64,000 bases of DNA. Origin: Sipunculus nudus (taxonomy: Eukaryota; Annelida; Sipuncula; Golfingiida; Sipunculidae). Below, one piece after another: positions 26,801 through 37,900 of the stretch. The stretch lies in contig CM049307.1 in the NCBI GenBank assembly GCA_026874595.1, positions 45,319,678-45,383,677 on the forward strand. The letters run 5' to 3'. Position numbers and translations under genes: made by a program. The notes under the pieces were generated by a model. That model had not been told where the DNA came from. It saw only the letters and a list, made by a program, of their open reading frames with translations, and did no database searches. Position 1 is the first letter of the stretch; each line of letters begins with the position of its first letter.

Positions 26801-27853
26801 GCTCTAGCAAACTGCATAACACTAGCAATATGTGACATGGTGCTTGAAAACTTGAATAAAATCTACAGTTTTTGATCAACTGGTTTCAAATTTTTGGTGT
26901 TAACAGTTAAAATGCTAACAAAAACATGCTGTGAAAATTAAATCCACAGCAGTTACAGCAAAAAAACGTGCCATGGTCAAAGTTGGGCAAAATTTAAAGT
27001 ACCAATTTTTTATTTTTGCTAATATTTTTAAAAATTTAAAAGATTTTGATCTAATTTTGGGTATACAATTTAATTTTGATTAATAAAAGTAATATTACTG
27101 GAAAAAAAGTGCTTAGCTTTAACAAGTTTTGTGTTAAGTGATAAAATTTCTTTCCTGATTATTTAAAAAATGCATTATGTTTGGGCCCATAACTTTTTTA
27201 AATTAAATAATACAGACCTAATTTCTGGCATGTACATAGGAATTATATAGAGGATTATTTATAGGAAATATGAGGAAAAACAGATGAGTGGTTTTGATAT
27301 TAGGCAGTCCTAAAGTGTGAAAATAGGTTTTTAATAAAAAATTGAGGTTTTTCCTTAATTTCTCAAAGGAATGAAGTCGCAAAGACCCAGTTTTTGGCTT
27401 GGTAGGAGATCTTGGGGACATCTAACATTATGCTGAATTTTGGATTCCTAGGTCTTACGGTTTCAAAACGTGCCACATCTACGGACGGACGGACGGACGG
27501 ACGGACGGACAGACGGACGGACGACGGACAATGGACCACGACTATAGCTCAGATGACTTATAGTCAGCTGAGCTAAAAATAAGGCGATTAATATGAGACT
27601 TCATTCGATGGTCATGATGGTATCGGTGCAAGATCAATTTTAGGTGATAAAAACATTATTCCATATATTGTGCATGTATTATCGCCCGTCTTTTTTCTGA
27701 TCTCCAGTGACACCTTAAACTCTTATATCTGTTCAAAATATGGCTAATACTACGTACATATGTTACTATATTTGCTCAGTGTTGCTTCAAAGTAAATAAA
27801 ACTTGGTCGATTGCCATGATTTTGCCTAGGATGGTCAGGATTTTAACTTACAT
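17900..27853 (-). CDS. RNPS1: RNPS1, RNA-binding protein with serine-rich domain (exon-junction complex / ASAP)
   Basis: RNPS1 is a nuclear SR-like splicing activator of the exon-junction complex and of the ASAP complex with SAP18 and Acinus. Exons on the minus strand: 27852-27853 (AT of the start codon, end of exon 1), 23264-23353, 22127-22285, 19519-19775, 18519-18657, 17900-18008 (stop at 17900). They total 756 bp, 251 residues, with consistent phases. The N-terminus reads MARSRSKSGERGRKTERG. Residues 32-75 are a serine-rich tract, about 106-184 an RRM (TKVHIGRLTRNV, RGFAYVDYNNPTDAEKA, HMDGGQIDGQEI), and the tail is rich in P and R, ending SRSSSSSSR. Human RNPS1 is 305 residues; the difference is in the N-terminal region. 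RRM and tail are certain. The split ATG is an inference from a perfect donor at 27851 and matching phase. Confidence 0.93.
19776..22126 (-). other. RNPS1 intron between the serine-rich and RRM exons
   Basis: This 2.35-kb intron carries no recognisable gene. A 31-bp unit containing AACCATTGCATTCACTGG and CCAGTCTAA is duplicated in tandem at 21173-21231. The rest appears to be unique AT-rich sequence. Confidence 0.6.
24957..27578 (+). repeat. Interspersed repeat, probable copy C (+), head and tail of one or two insertions
   Basis: The head GGGACCTATGGGTCACGACG plus CTCAGCTG (24957-24984) matches the head of copy A. The tail, (GGAC)n then CTATAGCTCAGATGAC and GTCAGCTGAGCTAAAA (27480-27578), matches its tail. 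The interior does not resemble copy A, so this may be one long family member, or a fragment plus a second insertion. Confidence 0.5.
26220..27430. repeat. Degenerate tandem duplication, about 670 bp unit
   Basis: AACGTGCCATGGTCA followed by AGTTGGGCAAAATTTAA occurs near 26292 and 26966. TTTGGGCCCATAACTT occurs near 26509 and 27179. TTTTGATATTAGGCAGTC occurs near 26622 and 27292. The spacing is constant at about 670 bp. The two short reverse-strand open frames here resemble each other only because of this duplication. Confidence 0.75.
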
Positions 27854-27988
27854 TTTGTCGTTTTCACCGACTTTCAAGCCCAAGCGTCGGCTACTACCGT
27901 AGCTTCATGTATCAGAGATAGCCATTGGTTGTTGGAATTCTATTATCGAATGACAGATGCCGAGACAACGCTAGCAACGTAAACAAAC
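27854..27988. promoter_or_regulatory. Bidirectional promoter between RNPS1 (-) and EEF2KMT (+)
   Basis: Only 135 bp separate the two translation starts, so both transcripts must begin in or near this interval. It carries an ATTGG (CCAAT box on the minus strand) at 27924-27928. The EEF2KMT start sits in AACATGGCTGC, which resembles the YY1 site AANATGGCNGC often found at divergent housekeeping promoters. No TATA box was seen. On the RNPS1 side a short upstream open frame (ATG at 27908, stop at 27894) could be transcribed. Transcription start positions cannot be seen. Confidence 0.75.
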
Positions 27989-30900
27989 ATGGCTGCGCCC
28001 ATGACAGCACCCGGCGAAATAGGAAAAATGTATTTGGCTATGTATAGTGTTGGGAAGTTGAAAGGAATGGTAAAAAATTATTCCTTTTATGAGAAATTAA
28101 TAGTGATGCGTACACAAACAAATATTTTTGCTGCTGGTTCAGTGATATTCATAATAAAGCGGTCTACACTTAGTTGCCTTTAATATCGCTCAAAGTCCAT
28201 TTACAGAACTGATTTAGGCACTCTGAATTCCAAACTGTAAATTGTCACACGTGAATGAGACATAGTCTTAATATATACATTTTCGACAAGGTGTTCTGAC
28301 GGATATCGGGTGATCCGGTATAATATAACATTGACATTCAGGGAAAAGACAAATTTATTTCATTTTATTTTTTAAAATTTAGTTAAAATTTTATTTTATT
28401 GTAAATATTTCTATAACTAAGCTTAGTTCTACATTTTCAATTTTTTATTATATTTTAATTATGAATGTTTTAGCTTCAATAACATATTTAGGGACTCGTT
28501 TAATGTTTGATACAATGTATAACAACAGTATAACTATAAATAAATGAAAAGTATGCAGAATCATGTATCTGCAGGTGAAACCGTTTGGAACGTATGACCA
28601 AATTTCATCAGTTGACATTTCAATTTATATCAGTTATAGAGACAGGGCTAAAGCCAGTCTTGTGACAGTATATACAGGTCCAGGTACTTGAGAAATGAGA
28701 AGGTGTTGTTAAATGTACAGGACTTTTGTAAATTACCTAGGTACAGGTACTTTAGTCCAATTCTAAAAATGATTAATCCTATGATATTTGTGTCATTTTA
28801 TCTATTAAAAGTTATAATAGGAAGGCAGAACACATTAAAAAAAGTATTATTATTGGATCGCTACAGTAATCTTCATGGGGTATGGGAGCAACCCTTACCT
28901 TTCCCAATTTGCCCTTTACTTTGTGCTGATCATGCCACAAAGAACTTTTGAGTGTGAAGGCTGAAGGTAGACCAGTATTCTACCAGCCCAGCTATTCCAC
29001 TCAACTTCAATGGCTGCAGGATCTATCAGGGTTGGCATTCTTTTGGGAAGATAGGTATTTCTTCCCTCCCCAGGGAAGTTAGGGAAATTTCCGAGATGTA
29101 AAGGAAGTTTCTGGAAAGTAAAGGAAATTCGGGAAGAAAACTAGGGACATTTTCCACAAACTGTTATTAAAGTAATTTAAACATGTACACACATTTAACA
29201 GAAAATCACAGAATAAAGTATTACCATTATTCATTATTTAATCATTTTTATCCATTATCTATACATTGAATTAGATTGAAATTTTATAGAAATTAATTAA
29301 ATAAAACAAATTCACAATATGAGGACAGTAACACTGACACTACCGGCCTGGGTATGCCTAAGCCTGAGACAAATCAGTTTCCATGAGTGTTTTGGGTTCA
29401 TGCCCAAAAAATCTACTCCCAAAATGTCTACTGCACTTTTTTATTTTAATTGTGGTTGTTCTAATAAAATCTACTCACTAATATGGGTTTTGTCCGGTAA
29501 TGCCTGCTGGATATTATCTAGCAGTAAGAGGGTAATCAATCATTCCCCACATTCCTAGGTATATATAATAAACATATAATTATTAATTAACCAGTAAGTA
29601 CCATTAATTAATTGATAAAGCTACTCACAAAATTTAAAGTTTGACAATTATTCATAGATGAATGGGTTCCCACATGTTCACAATGCTAAATAATAGAACA
29701 AATTTTTATTAAAGAAATGTAAATAGCCTTTGATCCTTATATTTGATTTTTTAGAATAGAAATTATAAGTAATAGGTTAGTAATAGAAGCCTCTAGACAT
29801 TTTCGGATCCCAATCTGAGACTCATTTTCTATAGCAGATGTTTTGGAAGAATGAAGTGTGATATTTTGGGAGTAGGCATTTTGGGGAGGCCTCAGTTTTT
29901 TTTGTTTTTTTTTATCAACTGGCTAGATCTGCTCATTACTGGACAAATAAATAAGCAATCGGCTCAACAGTCAATAAATTCTCAAAAGTGCATGCTTTTG
30001 CTTCACCAAATTTGTACTGACATGAAAGGCCAAAATATCAATTGAAAAACAAAAATGAAATATATGTTGTGACTGTATTTCTTCCATGGGAAGAAATTGT
30101 TGGAAGAAAGTATTTCTTCCCTTAATTTCCCTCTGGGAAGGTTGTGTCAACCCTTTGATCTATACATGCTTGGTAATTACGCCTGCCTGGGATATGTTAT
30201 GACTGTCCTGCACTGCACATGTTCTTGACTAAAGTTATCATACATGTACCTGGAGTAGATATTACCAGGTACAGATACTTAGTTCAAGGTACCAGGTAAT
30301 TCCTACCCATGGAAGCCTGGTACAGGTACTCTGTATTATATACCTTGTTACATGTACAAGTACCTGACACCAACCATGGTCAAGGAGTGTACACTTGGAA
30401 TGTTACAAAAGCAAGCTAGTAATCAAAAGTATTCTCTGATTACTGCATAAATGTCTTCGCAAACAAGAAATGCTATTGATAATTTCTCAGACTCCTTCAG
30501 CACAGAGCACGCCATGCCTGCAAAAAGGCACGTTAAAATACATTGTCCAATTCTTTACATGAGACATGTCCCCTCCTGAAAAAAAAGTGCTGGTTCTTGC
30601 ATTCACACTTGAGTAGAAGGCTACAATACGGGATATCACTAATACCAATACTCTTGTGTGTGGAGGCAGTAAATACCGGCCTATAGGTAAAAAACAAGTG
30701 CCCCCTAGCATCCAGCCTGACCAGCCCATTCATTCAACAGAGCAGTGTGGTCACCAGAAAAATGGTTTTAAATTGCCGATTATCCTGATACTTATTAATT
30801 ATCATATTTATTAAGCTGTGTTAAAACATATTACAGAAACATGAAAAGACATCAGAATTGCTGCATTTCGGCACAGTTTGCATAGATATTCGATCTTGAA

Positions 30901-33900
30901 TCAACTGCCTTGTAGGATGGAAAGGAGAAACATACACAGGGTCTTTCAGTCATTGATAATTGACAAATTTTGCAAGTTTCCTTGAATTTTTTGTACATTC
31001 TGGTACCAAACAATTGTAACCTCATATTCATTTAATGATCACATTATTCAGTTAGAGTCCATAGGGTATATTAGCTAACAAATTGGGGGATTGTCAGTTT
31101 CGTCGGTGCTGATGAATGTCTGGCTGAATCACGCTTGTGTGTCCAAATGGGCTTCCTGCTGTGCCAGCCAGTTGTTTTTTCTCCTCCATCTACATGAGAA
31201 GCTGTATTAGTGATACCCAATATTCTGTTACCAGTGATGTAAGACTTGAGTCCACACTTTGACCCAGAGTCCACACATGAGTCCACTTTTCAGGGGACTC
31301 CGACTTGGACTTGATGGTCCTGGACTCAGATTTGTATTCAGACTCAATTAGGAAACCAAACCCATTCCCCCTCAAGTCCAGTAAAAAAAAACTTTTTAAC
31401 TCAAGGTCTAGCATTGAGATTGAAAAAAACATCACAAAGACTTAAGTTGTATACAAACAATTGACTGAATATTTCAAACACAATAAGACTACCTGGCAGT
31501 TTACATTATATTCCTTCAAGAATGTCTAAATAGGACAGACCCTCTAGGTAAATGTAATTTATATTAACTTAAAGCAAGCATGAACTTAAATAAAAACACA
31601 TGATTATCTCAGATTTCCATTTTTAATATTTTGAAAATACATATCAGTTATGGACCTATACTCAGTTGCTCAAAGACTCAGACTTGAAAAGGTGGACTTT
31701 GACTTTGACTTGGCCAGTCTGGACTCAGACACGCACTTGGATAGCGGGGACTCGACTACAACACAACCTGTTACAATTGTGTATGTAATGTATTCAACCA
31801 AACATGTATCTGAATCTTAAGTGCTAGATTTAATTTGCATTAAACTGCATGATTTCCTTTAAAAGCAGGTTCACTAAATGATCATGAAATATTCATAATC
31901 AAGTCAAGGAATACTGGATCTCTTCTGAATTACCAGAATCTTTCTAAAAGTAAAATTAATTTCTGATTATTTATTCAAACCCCACAACTAATACATATGA
32001 GCTAGAGGCCTGTAAAGCTATATAATTTGTTCTAAATTAAAATAACATACCGTCTCCATTTTCCTTTTTAAAGTGAGCTCAGCATTGCATATCTTATAAG
32101 CAGATTTCCATTGTTACAGCTTTCAGGTATCTTAGAAAAAGATGCAAGTACTATACAGCAGGTACAACTACTGAGTGAGACATTACATCATCCTGTTGGG
32201 AGGAGGTACCCAGCTTCTTTAAGCTACAGAACAGCTTTCATGAAAGAATTAATCAAACAGGTATTGAAAAAATAATGACACATCAATATACAAGACATTC
32301 CTTGTTATTATATTATTAAGCTTTGTCTTGCAGAGATTATTGCCCAATTAATTTAGTAAACTTTATATTGATATATGTTTACCTATATAATTCTTATTCT
32401 TGCAGGATTTATTAGTTCAGTCTTTTCCCACGAAGTTTTCAGGTTACAAAGATTTCAGGTTGTACCCAGAGCTAGCCACTAATGATTTATACACCAGCCT
32501 TTCCTGGTAAAACAGACTATGCTTTCAATATAAGCTTACATCTCCAGCTTCGACTTCTTATGTAACCACATTGGCCTCTAACTGAGGCTGTCTCCAGGAA
32601 GCATTAATTTCCAGTAATCTTCCAGTTGGTTTGAAGACTGCACAGTCTCGCATCAACATTGGTAGCACCATTTTGGCCCGCTGACAATAGAGAGTCTCTG
32701 ACCAGTTCCAGGGTACCCTTACATCTTGTATGGAGGGCCACACTATATGGCTCGGGGAGGATGCATATATTTTCCTCATTTTATACCATGCCTCATGGCC
32801 TACAGGTACACTGTCACTTAAAATAAATCAGACAAAATTAAACAACCAATTGTTAGATACTTGGTGTACTTTCTAATAGTACCTACAATTTACGCTCCAA
32901 AAAATTGTTTTAACTCTGCTTTTATTCTGACGGCATGAAGGCAACCATGTTCTGCACAGATTACTGGACAATATCCAAATTGTACGCTACACATAAAAAA
33001 CAGATTTATACTTTGATTTGTGAGCTTACATGTATTCTTTTGTGTTAATTCATCACTTGTACCCTGATGTTAATATTGCTGACTGTTACCAAGGAATTGA
33101 TAGGATGCATGCCTGTTGCAGTGCTCTCCCGCGTATAACTTGTGTCACGACTTGAGTACAGACTTACTATTGCACCCTGATGTTAATATTACTGACTGTT
33201 TACCATGGTATTGATGCAATAGGATGGATGCCTGTTGCAGTGCTCTCCCGCGTATAACTTGTGTCACGACTTGAGTACAGGCTTACTATTGCACCCTGAT
33301 GTTAATATTACTGACTGTTTACCATGGTATTGATGCAATAGGATGGATGCCTGTTGCAGTGCTCTCCTGCATATAACTTGTGTCATGAATTAAGTACAGG
33401 CTTACCATCATACCCTGATGTTAATTTTACTGTCTGTTTACCATTGTATTGATGCAATAGGATGGATGCCTGTTGCAGTGCTCTCCTGCGTATAACTTGA
33501 GTCATGACTTGAGTACAGGCTTACCATCATACCCTGATGTTAATTTTACTGTCTGTTTACCATGGTATTGATGCAATAGGATGGATGCCTGTTGCAGTGC
33601 CTTCTTGCGTATAACTTGAGTCATGACTTGAGTACAGGCTTACCAGTCATTTGAGTCTTGTATTCACAGCTTCACCTTGGGCAGCACTTTATTGATTTCA
33701 TTTCATTCTATTCAGCCTTGTTAATATTATCACCTTCAGGACAGTTAACTGAAAGTGGTCACATTAGCTGAGTGGTCAACAGAAGGTATCTTATTATTAC
33801 CATAAAACAACAGAGTTAAAGGATAAACAATATTTTTGCATGTATACAAATATTTACTTTTTTTAAAACAATTTGTACATTGAACACCGGTTCTGTTTGT

Positions 33901-34946
33901 TCCAATGTTTGCAATCTAACATGATATGATATAACACATTTCGATTCTCTTTACAGTTAGACAATATGGGTGCAGAGATTGCTGATGAGGTTTATGAAGC
34001 TTACACAGCGTGTTTGGCTGCATCCAAAAGTACAGACCACCTGTGCTACAGAAATTACACTCTTGTAAGTATATTAATTATATTAAGTATATTAAATACA
34101 CTATCAAACTTGATTTTAAAATGATCGTCTGCCATTGTGTGACTCTTTACGATGTCAGCTTTTTATTCATTTTACGTTTTGACAAATAATCATTGCTAAA
34201 TAAAGCCGCAAATGGGTTTAAAGTAGGCTTTTATTTCAATTTTGCTTGACCATGCCCAACGAAGTGGGCTGCTGTGTGTTACAGCAGGGTTGTTGTAAAC
34301 GTATTATTTGGTGACAGTTACCAAGATTTTATAACAAGTTATATATCACACGAAACTAATCAGCAATATTTAGTTTATAAATAACAAATAATCGTAAATA
34401 ATACATTTAAACACGGCTCCCATGCATGCGAGACTGCTGCTAAGAATGGCCTTCGAAAGTTGCAATATTATTGCCCACTCGGCCCAAAAACGATGTCTGT
34501 CAGGAAGATATTCAGGAAACCCTTCTAGTATAAACCGCACAGTGCTTTCAGGAAATCAACCCGATTTCAAGATTTTAAATTTCTTGATTAAACCGCAGTT
34601 TTAAGTGGAGATTTTACGGTAGGTATCAGCAAGGCTCCTACTTTCTTAAAGTATCTAGTAAAAGTATGTGCATCAAAATATTAGATCATATCACATTTTT
34701 ATCACCAGATACCAGTTTTAACATAGACTACATGTTTATCAAAAAGTATTAAAGAGGTAAAATGTCTTAAATATGGTAAAAACATCACACTAACTTATGA
34801 CAATGCTGCACCAAACAATGTGAGGACAGTATGTTGAGCATCAGATAGATAGATAATGCTTTATTTCAGACTTGCGGTCCATATACATACATGCATAGGT
34901 CAGTATACACATAATATAAAGACATTCACTCATATGTGTATATATA

Positions 34947-34990
<44 letters not shown>

Positions 34991-37900
34991 TATAAATATA
35001 TATACAATTATAACATTATACCTAACACATACCTACATATATATATATATATATACATATGTACAATAATATACATACATGTGCATAAACATATATACAT
35101 ATACACATATACACATTATACATGCATGCATATATGCATGACATATAAATATACAAATTTACACATAATTTACACAAATTAATACAAATTTACACATATA
35201 CTATTGTACTGGTCTTATTCTGTATTTAAAATTTAATTTGTGTTGGAGTGAAGCTTATGGAATTGTGGAAATGTATTTCAGAACGGGAAATATTTCATCA
35301 CGATGAGAGAGTCAACCATCCTGGTTTCTGATGGTACTACTGGTCTCTGCACATGGCAGGTATAAGTGTGTGCCAATTAATTGATTATATTAATGATTGA
35401 TCATTATCTTTCATAATTGATAAAGTTGGTTGCATTTTTGCTTAATCAATCTCAAACAATGATGTATATACATTCAAAGAAGTCATGTTAATCAGAAAAA
35501 TAATATCCTAACGAAGTCAGAGAGATATGAAAACGGGACACAAGGTAGTGAAGGTGGCAGGTATAGTATAAACAGAGCATAAATCTTTCTCCCTATACAT
35601 TCACATATTGGTAGGTGGGCACATACTTTTACATATTCACACTGCTTTATAATCAACTACAGTGGAACCCCGCCTTGCGACCACCCCACAATTACGACCA
35701 TTTTGCTTGGTCCCGAATTTTTTAAAGTTTATTAATGTTAAAAAATGACTCACAATTACGACCACCCCTGAATTCAGAATTACGACCAGATTTCCTGGCC
35801 CCAGCGCTAATGGGACCCCGCTAATGCGACCACCGCCGAGAAGTACTGAAACAACATTTGTCACGAGTCAATGGCTGCGTCTTGTCACAGGCGCCTTAAC
35901 GAAAGATCAAAGCGGGTAACAAGGTTTCTTAACCCGAGCGTTAATCTGGTCCCGCATATCTTCCCGACTCGGTGTCTTCGCTGAGACTCATTGAGGTGTA
36001 GGTTATAGATCAAAGAGGGTAACCATCGGCCTGATTACTTAATGAGCCGGTCTGACCTGGGGTCAGTTGCTAATTGCCCCTCAGTGATCACCTGTATTAC
36101 AGCTACCCTAAGTGTGGGGTTGCGGGCTTAATATTTCAACTCATCACATATTGTTCGATCCTCATTGGTAAAATTAACGACCTAGTTAATCCCAAATGTG
36201 TTCATACCTTACTGACACTGAGTATTGAGCATTCAGTAAAATGTATAAATAAAACTTGCATGGGGGGAAAATCCCTCACATTAACTTGCCTTTTCTGATA
36301 GATCGTTGTCAGTTTATTTCTCTACTGGTTAAGTTTGCATTTAAATTGCTTGCTGATAGGCAACCATGCCTCTGAAAGAGCACTCCTTGAAGGATAAAGT
36401 GGCGTTAATCAAGGCGGCAACACCACGCGCAGTCAGCACCAAATGGCTCAGCAGTTTAGCGCCAGGAAAACTCAAGTGCACGAATTTATACTTAAGCGGA
36501 AGGCTAAATATATGACAGCCACGTATTATGTTCAATATGCATTCAGTATGTGTACATGTATATTAATTTTTATCATGAATAAATATGTTCAGCTACACAC
36601 AAAAAAAAACATTCATAATAAGGCGCCTCCGCTAAGTAAAATATTTTGTTATAATTCACATTAAAGATATGCAATAGATAAACTCTGATTCACATTAAAT
36701 AGCGTGTTATATGCGAAGTTTCACAATTACGACCACCCCCAAATTACGACCACTTTGCTCAGTCCCCAGGGTGGTCGTAATTGTGGGGTTCCACTGTATT
36801 TACTGTAATTCACATTTTTAAATGTGTGGAGGTTGTATGACATTGACCTTTGATTATTAGTGGTATTATTCCCCTCCCAAATTGTTACACTTAAATGTTT
36901 CTGTTTTTAAAATTACTTTTCTTTCTTTTGAAGGCAGCCATGTATCTGACTGAATGGTTATGGGAAAATCCTGATATCCTAAAGAACAGGTAAGATGGCT
37001 GACTGTGTGCAGGCTGTTGCATAGATTTGTTTATGAGAAGTGCATGGTAAACTGATAGAGGGCATTGTAATAAGAAAATTCTAGCTAATGAACAGAAAAT
37101 GTCTTAATTTTAAAAAGGATAGGTCAGTGAATTGTGTAGGAGGCTCCTTAGGTCTGAATTAATGTAATGTTCTTATTTGGTTCAAAAATTGGAAATGCTC
37201 ATTTTGCAGACTGGCTTTATTCAGTTCCCATGCTCAAGATGGCCACTAATCTCAGATCTTCTCGTGAGAAAGTAAACAGTGAAAATAGTTATTACATTGC
37301 TCACTAGATGGCAGCATTGCCTTACTGGGCCAACTCTATAATCAAAGAATGAGGAATAAGGAAACTACATGAAAAGAATGATATGTTATTACCAGGGATC
37401 CTAGGTTTCAGGTTTTTTTATGCACAGGGCCAGGAGTAATACAGAAGTCATAGTTTTGATTAATACATAAAATAAAATCTCTGAGGTTCTATCAAGATTT
37501 AACCTTTTTGCTTAATAGGGAAGCTAAAAGACCCAGAAGGATTTCAACCAGAGACCTCCTGTTCCAAAGTCCAACACATTTACTCATCTTCAAACTACCA
37601 AGTATATGGCTACACTTTCAGAGACCTTTTTTCAGCCACTCAAGTCTGTTTGATGAATAATGAACTAGCCTGCAAATGTTTGGGCTGAAAACAAGATTCC
37701 AATCAAATCTAATGAACGCCATCTGAACAAGAACACATGCACTGGCAACAAGACAGGTGTAGAAATTTGCTTAATTTGATTGGACAAGTTTTTGATGACC
37801 TCCATTTGATTGGTTCATTTGACTTGTTCATTATTCATGAAATAGGAGCAAGAGTGGCTGGCTGAATCAAGGTCAGTGAGGGCATAGCCACATACTTGCA

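Larger units (their letters stand above)
23354..27851 (-). other. RNPS1 first intron, 4.5 kb
   Basis: The stretch 23354-24950 shows no clear repeat or gene, and 25200-26000 is very AT-rich. A degenerate 670-bp tandem duplication (26220-27430) and a GGAC tract with the tail of an interspersed repeat (27480-27578) fill the part nearest the promoter. The 135-codon open frame at 24790-25197 has no splice or similarity support and is not called. Confidence 0.6.
28070..32119 (+). other. EEF2KMT first intron, 4.05 kb
   Basis: The intron contains two hAT-like nonautonomous elements (29027-30155 and 31232-31766). The remaining sequence is AT-rich and shows no gene. A short-range inverted ACCAGGT/ACCTGG pattern around 30250-30360 repeats the phrase AGGTAC several times. 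Confidence 0.6.

Noticed and set aside
26523-27421. Two similar short minus-strand frames that looked like paralogous peptides
   Set aside because: Their likeness (LPNIKTT, YVHARN/YAHARND) follows from the 670-bp DNA duplication; both are short and unsupported.
34856-35182. 108-codon frame rich in Y and I
   Set aside because: Product of the TA/CA microsatellite in EEF2KMT intron 3.
37519-37603. Functional tRNA gene
   Set aside because: Box A is degenerate and the acceptor stem cannot be paired; it fits a SINE head or tRNA pseudogene.
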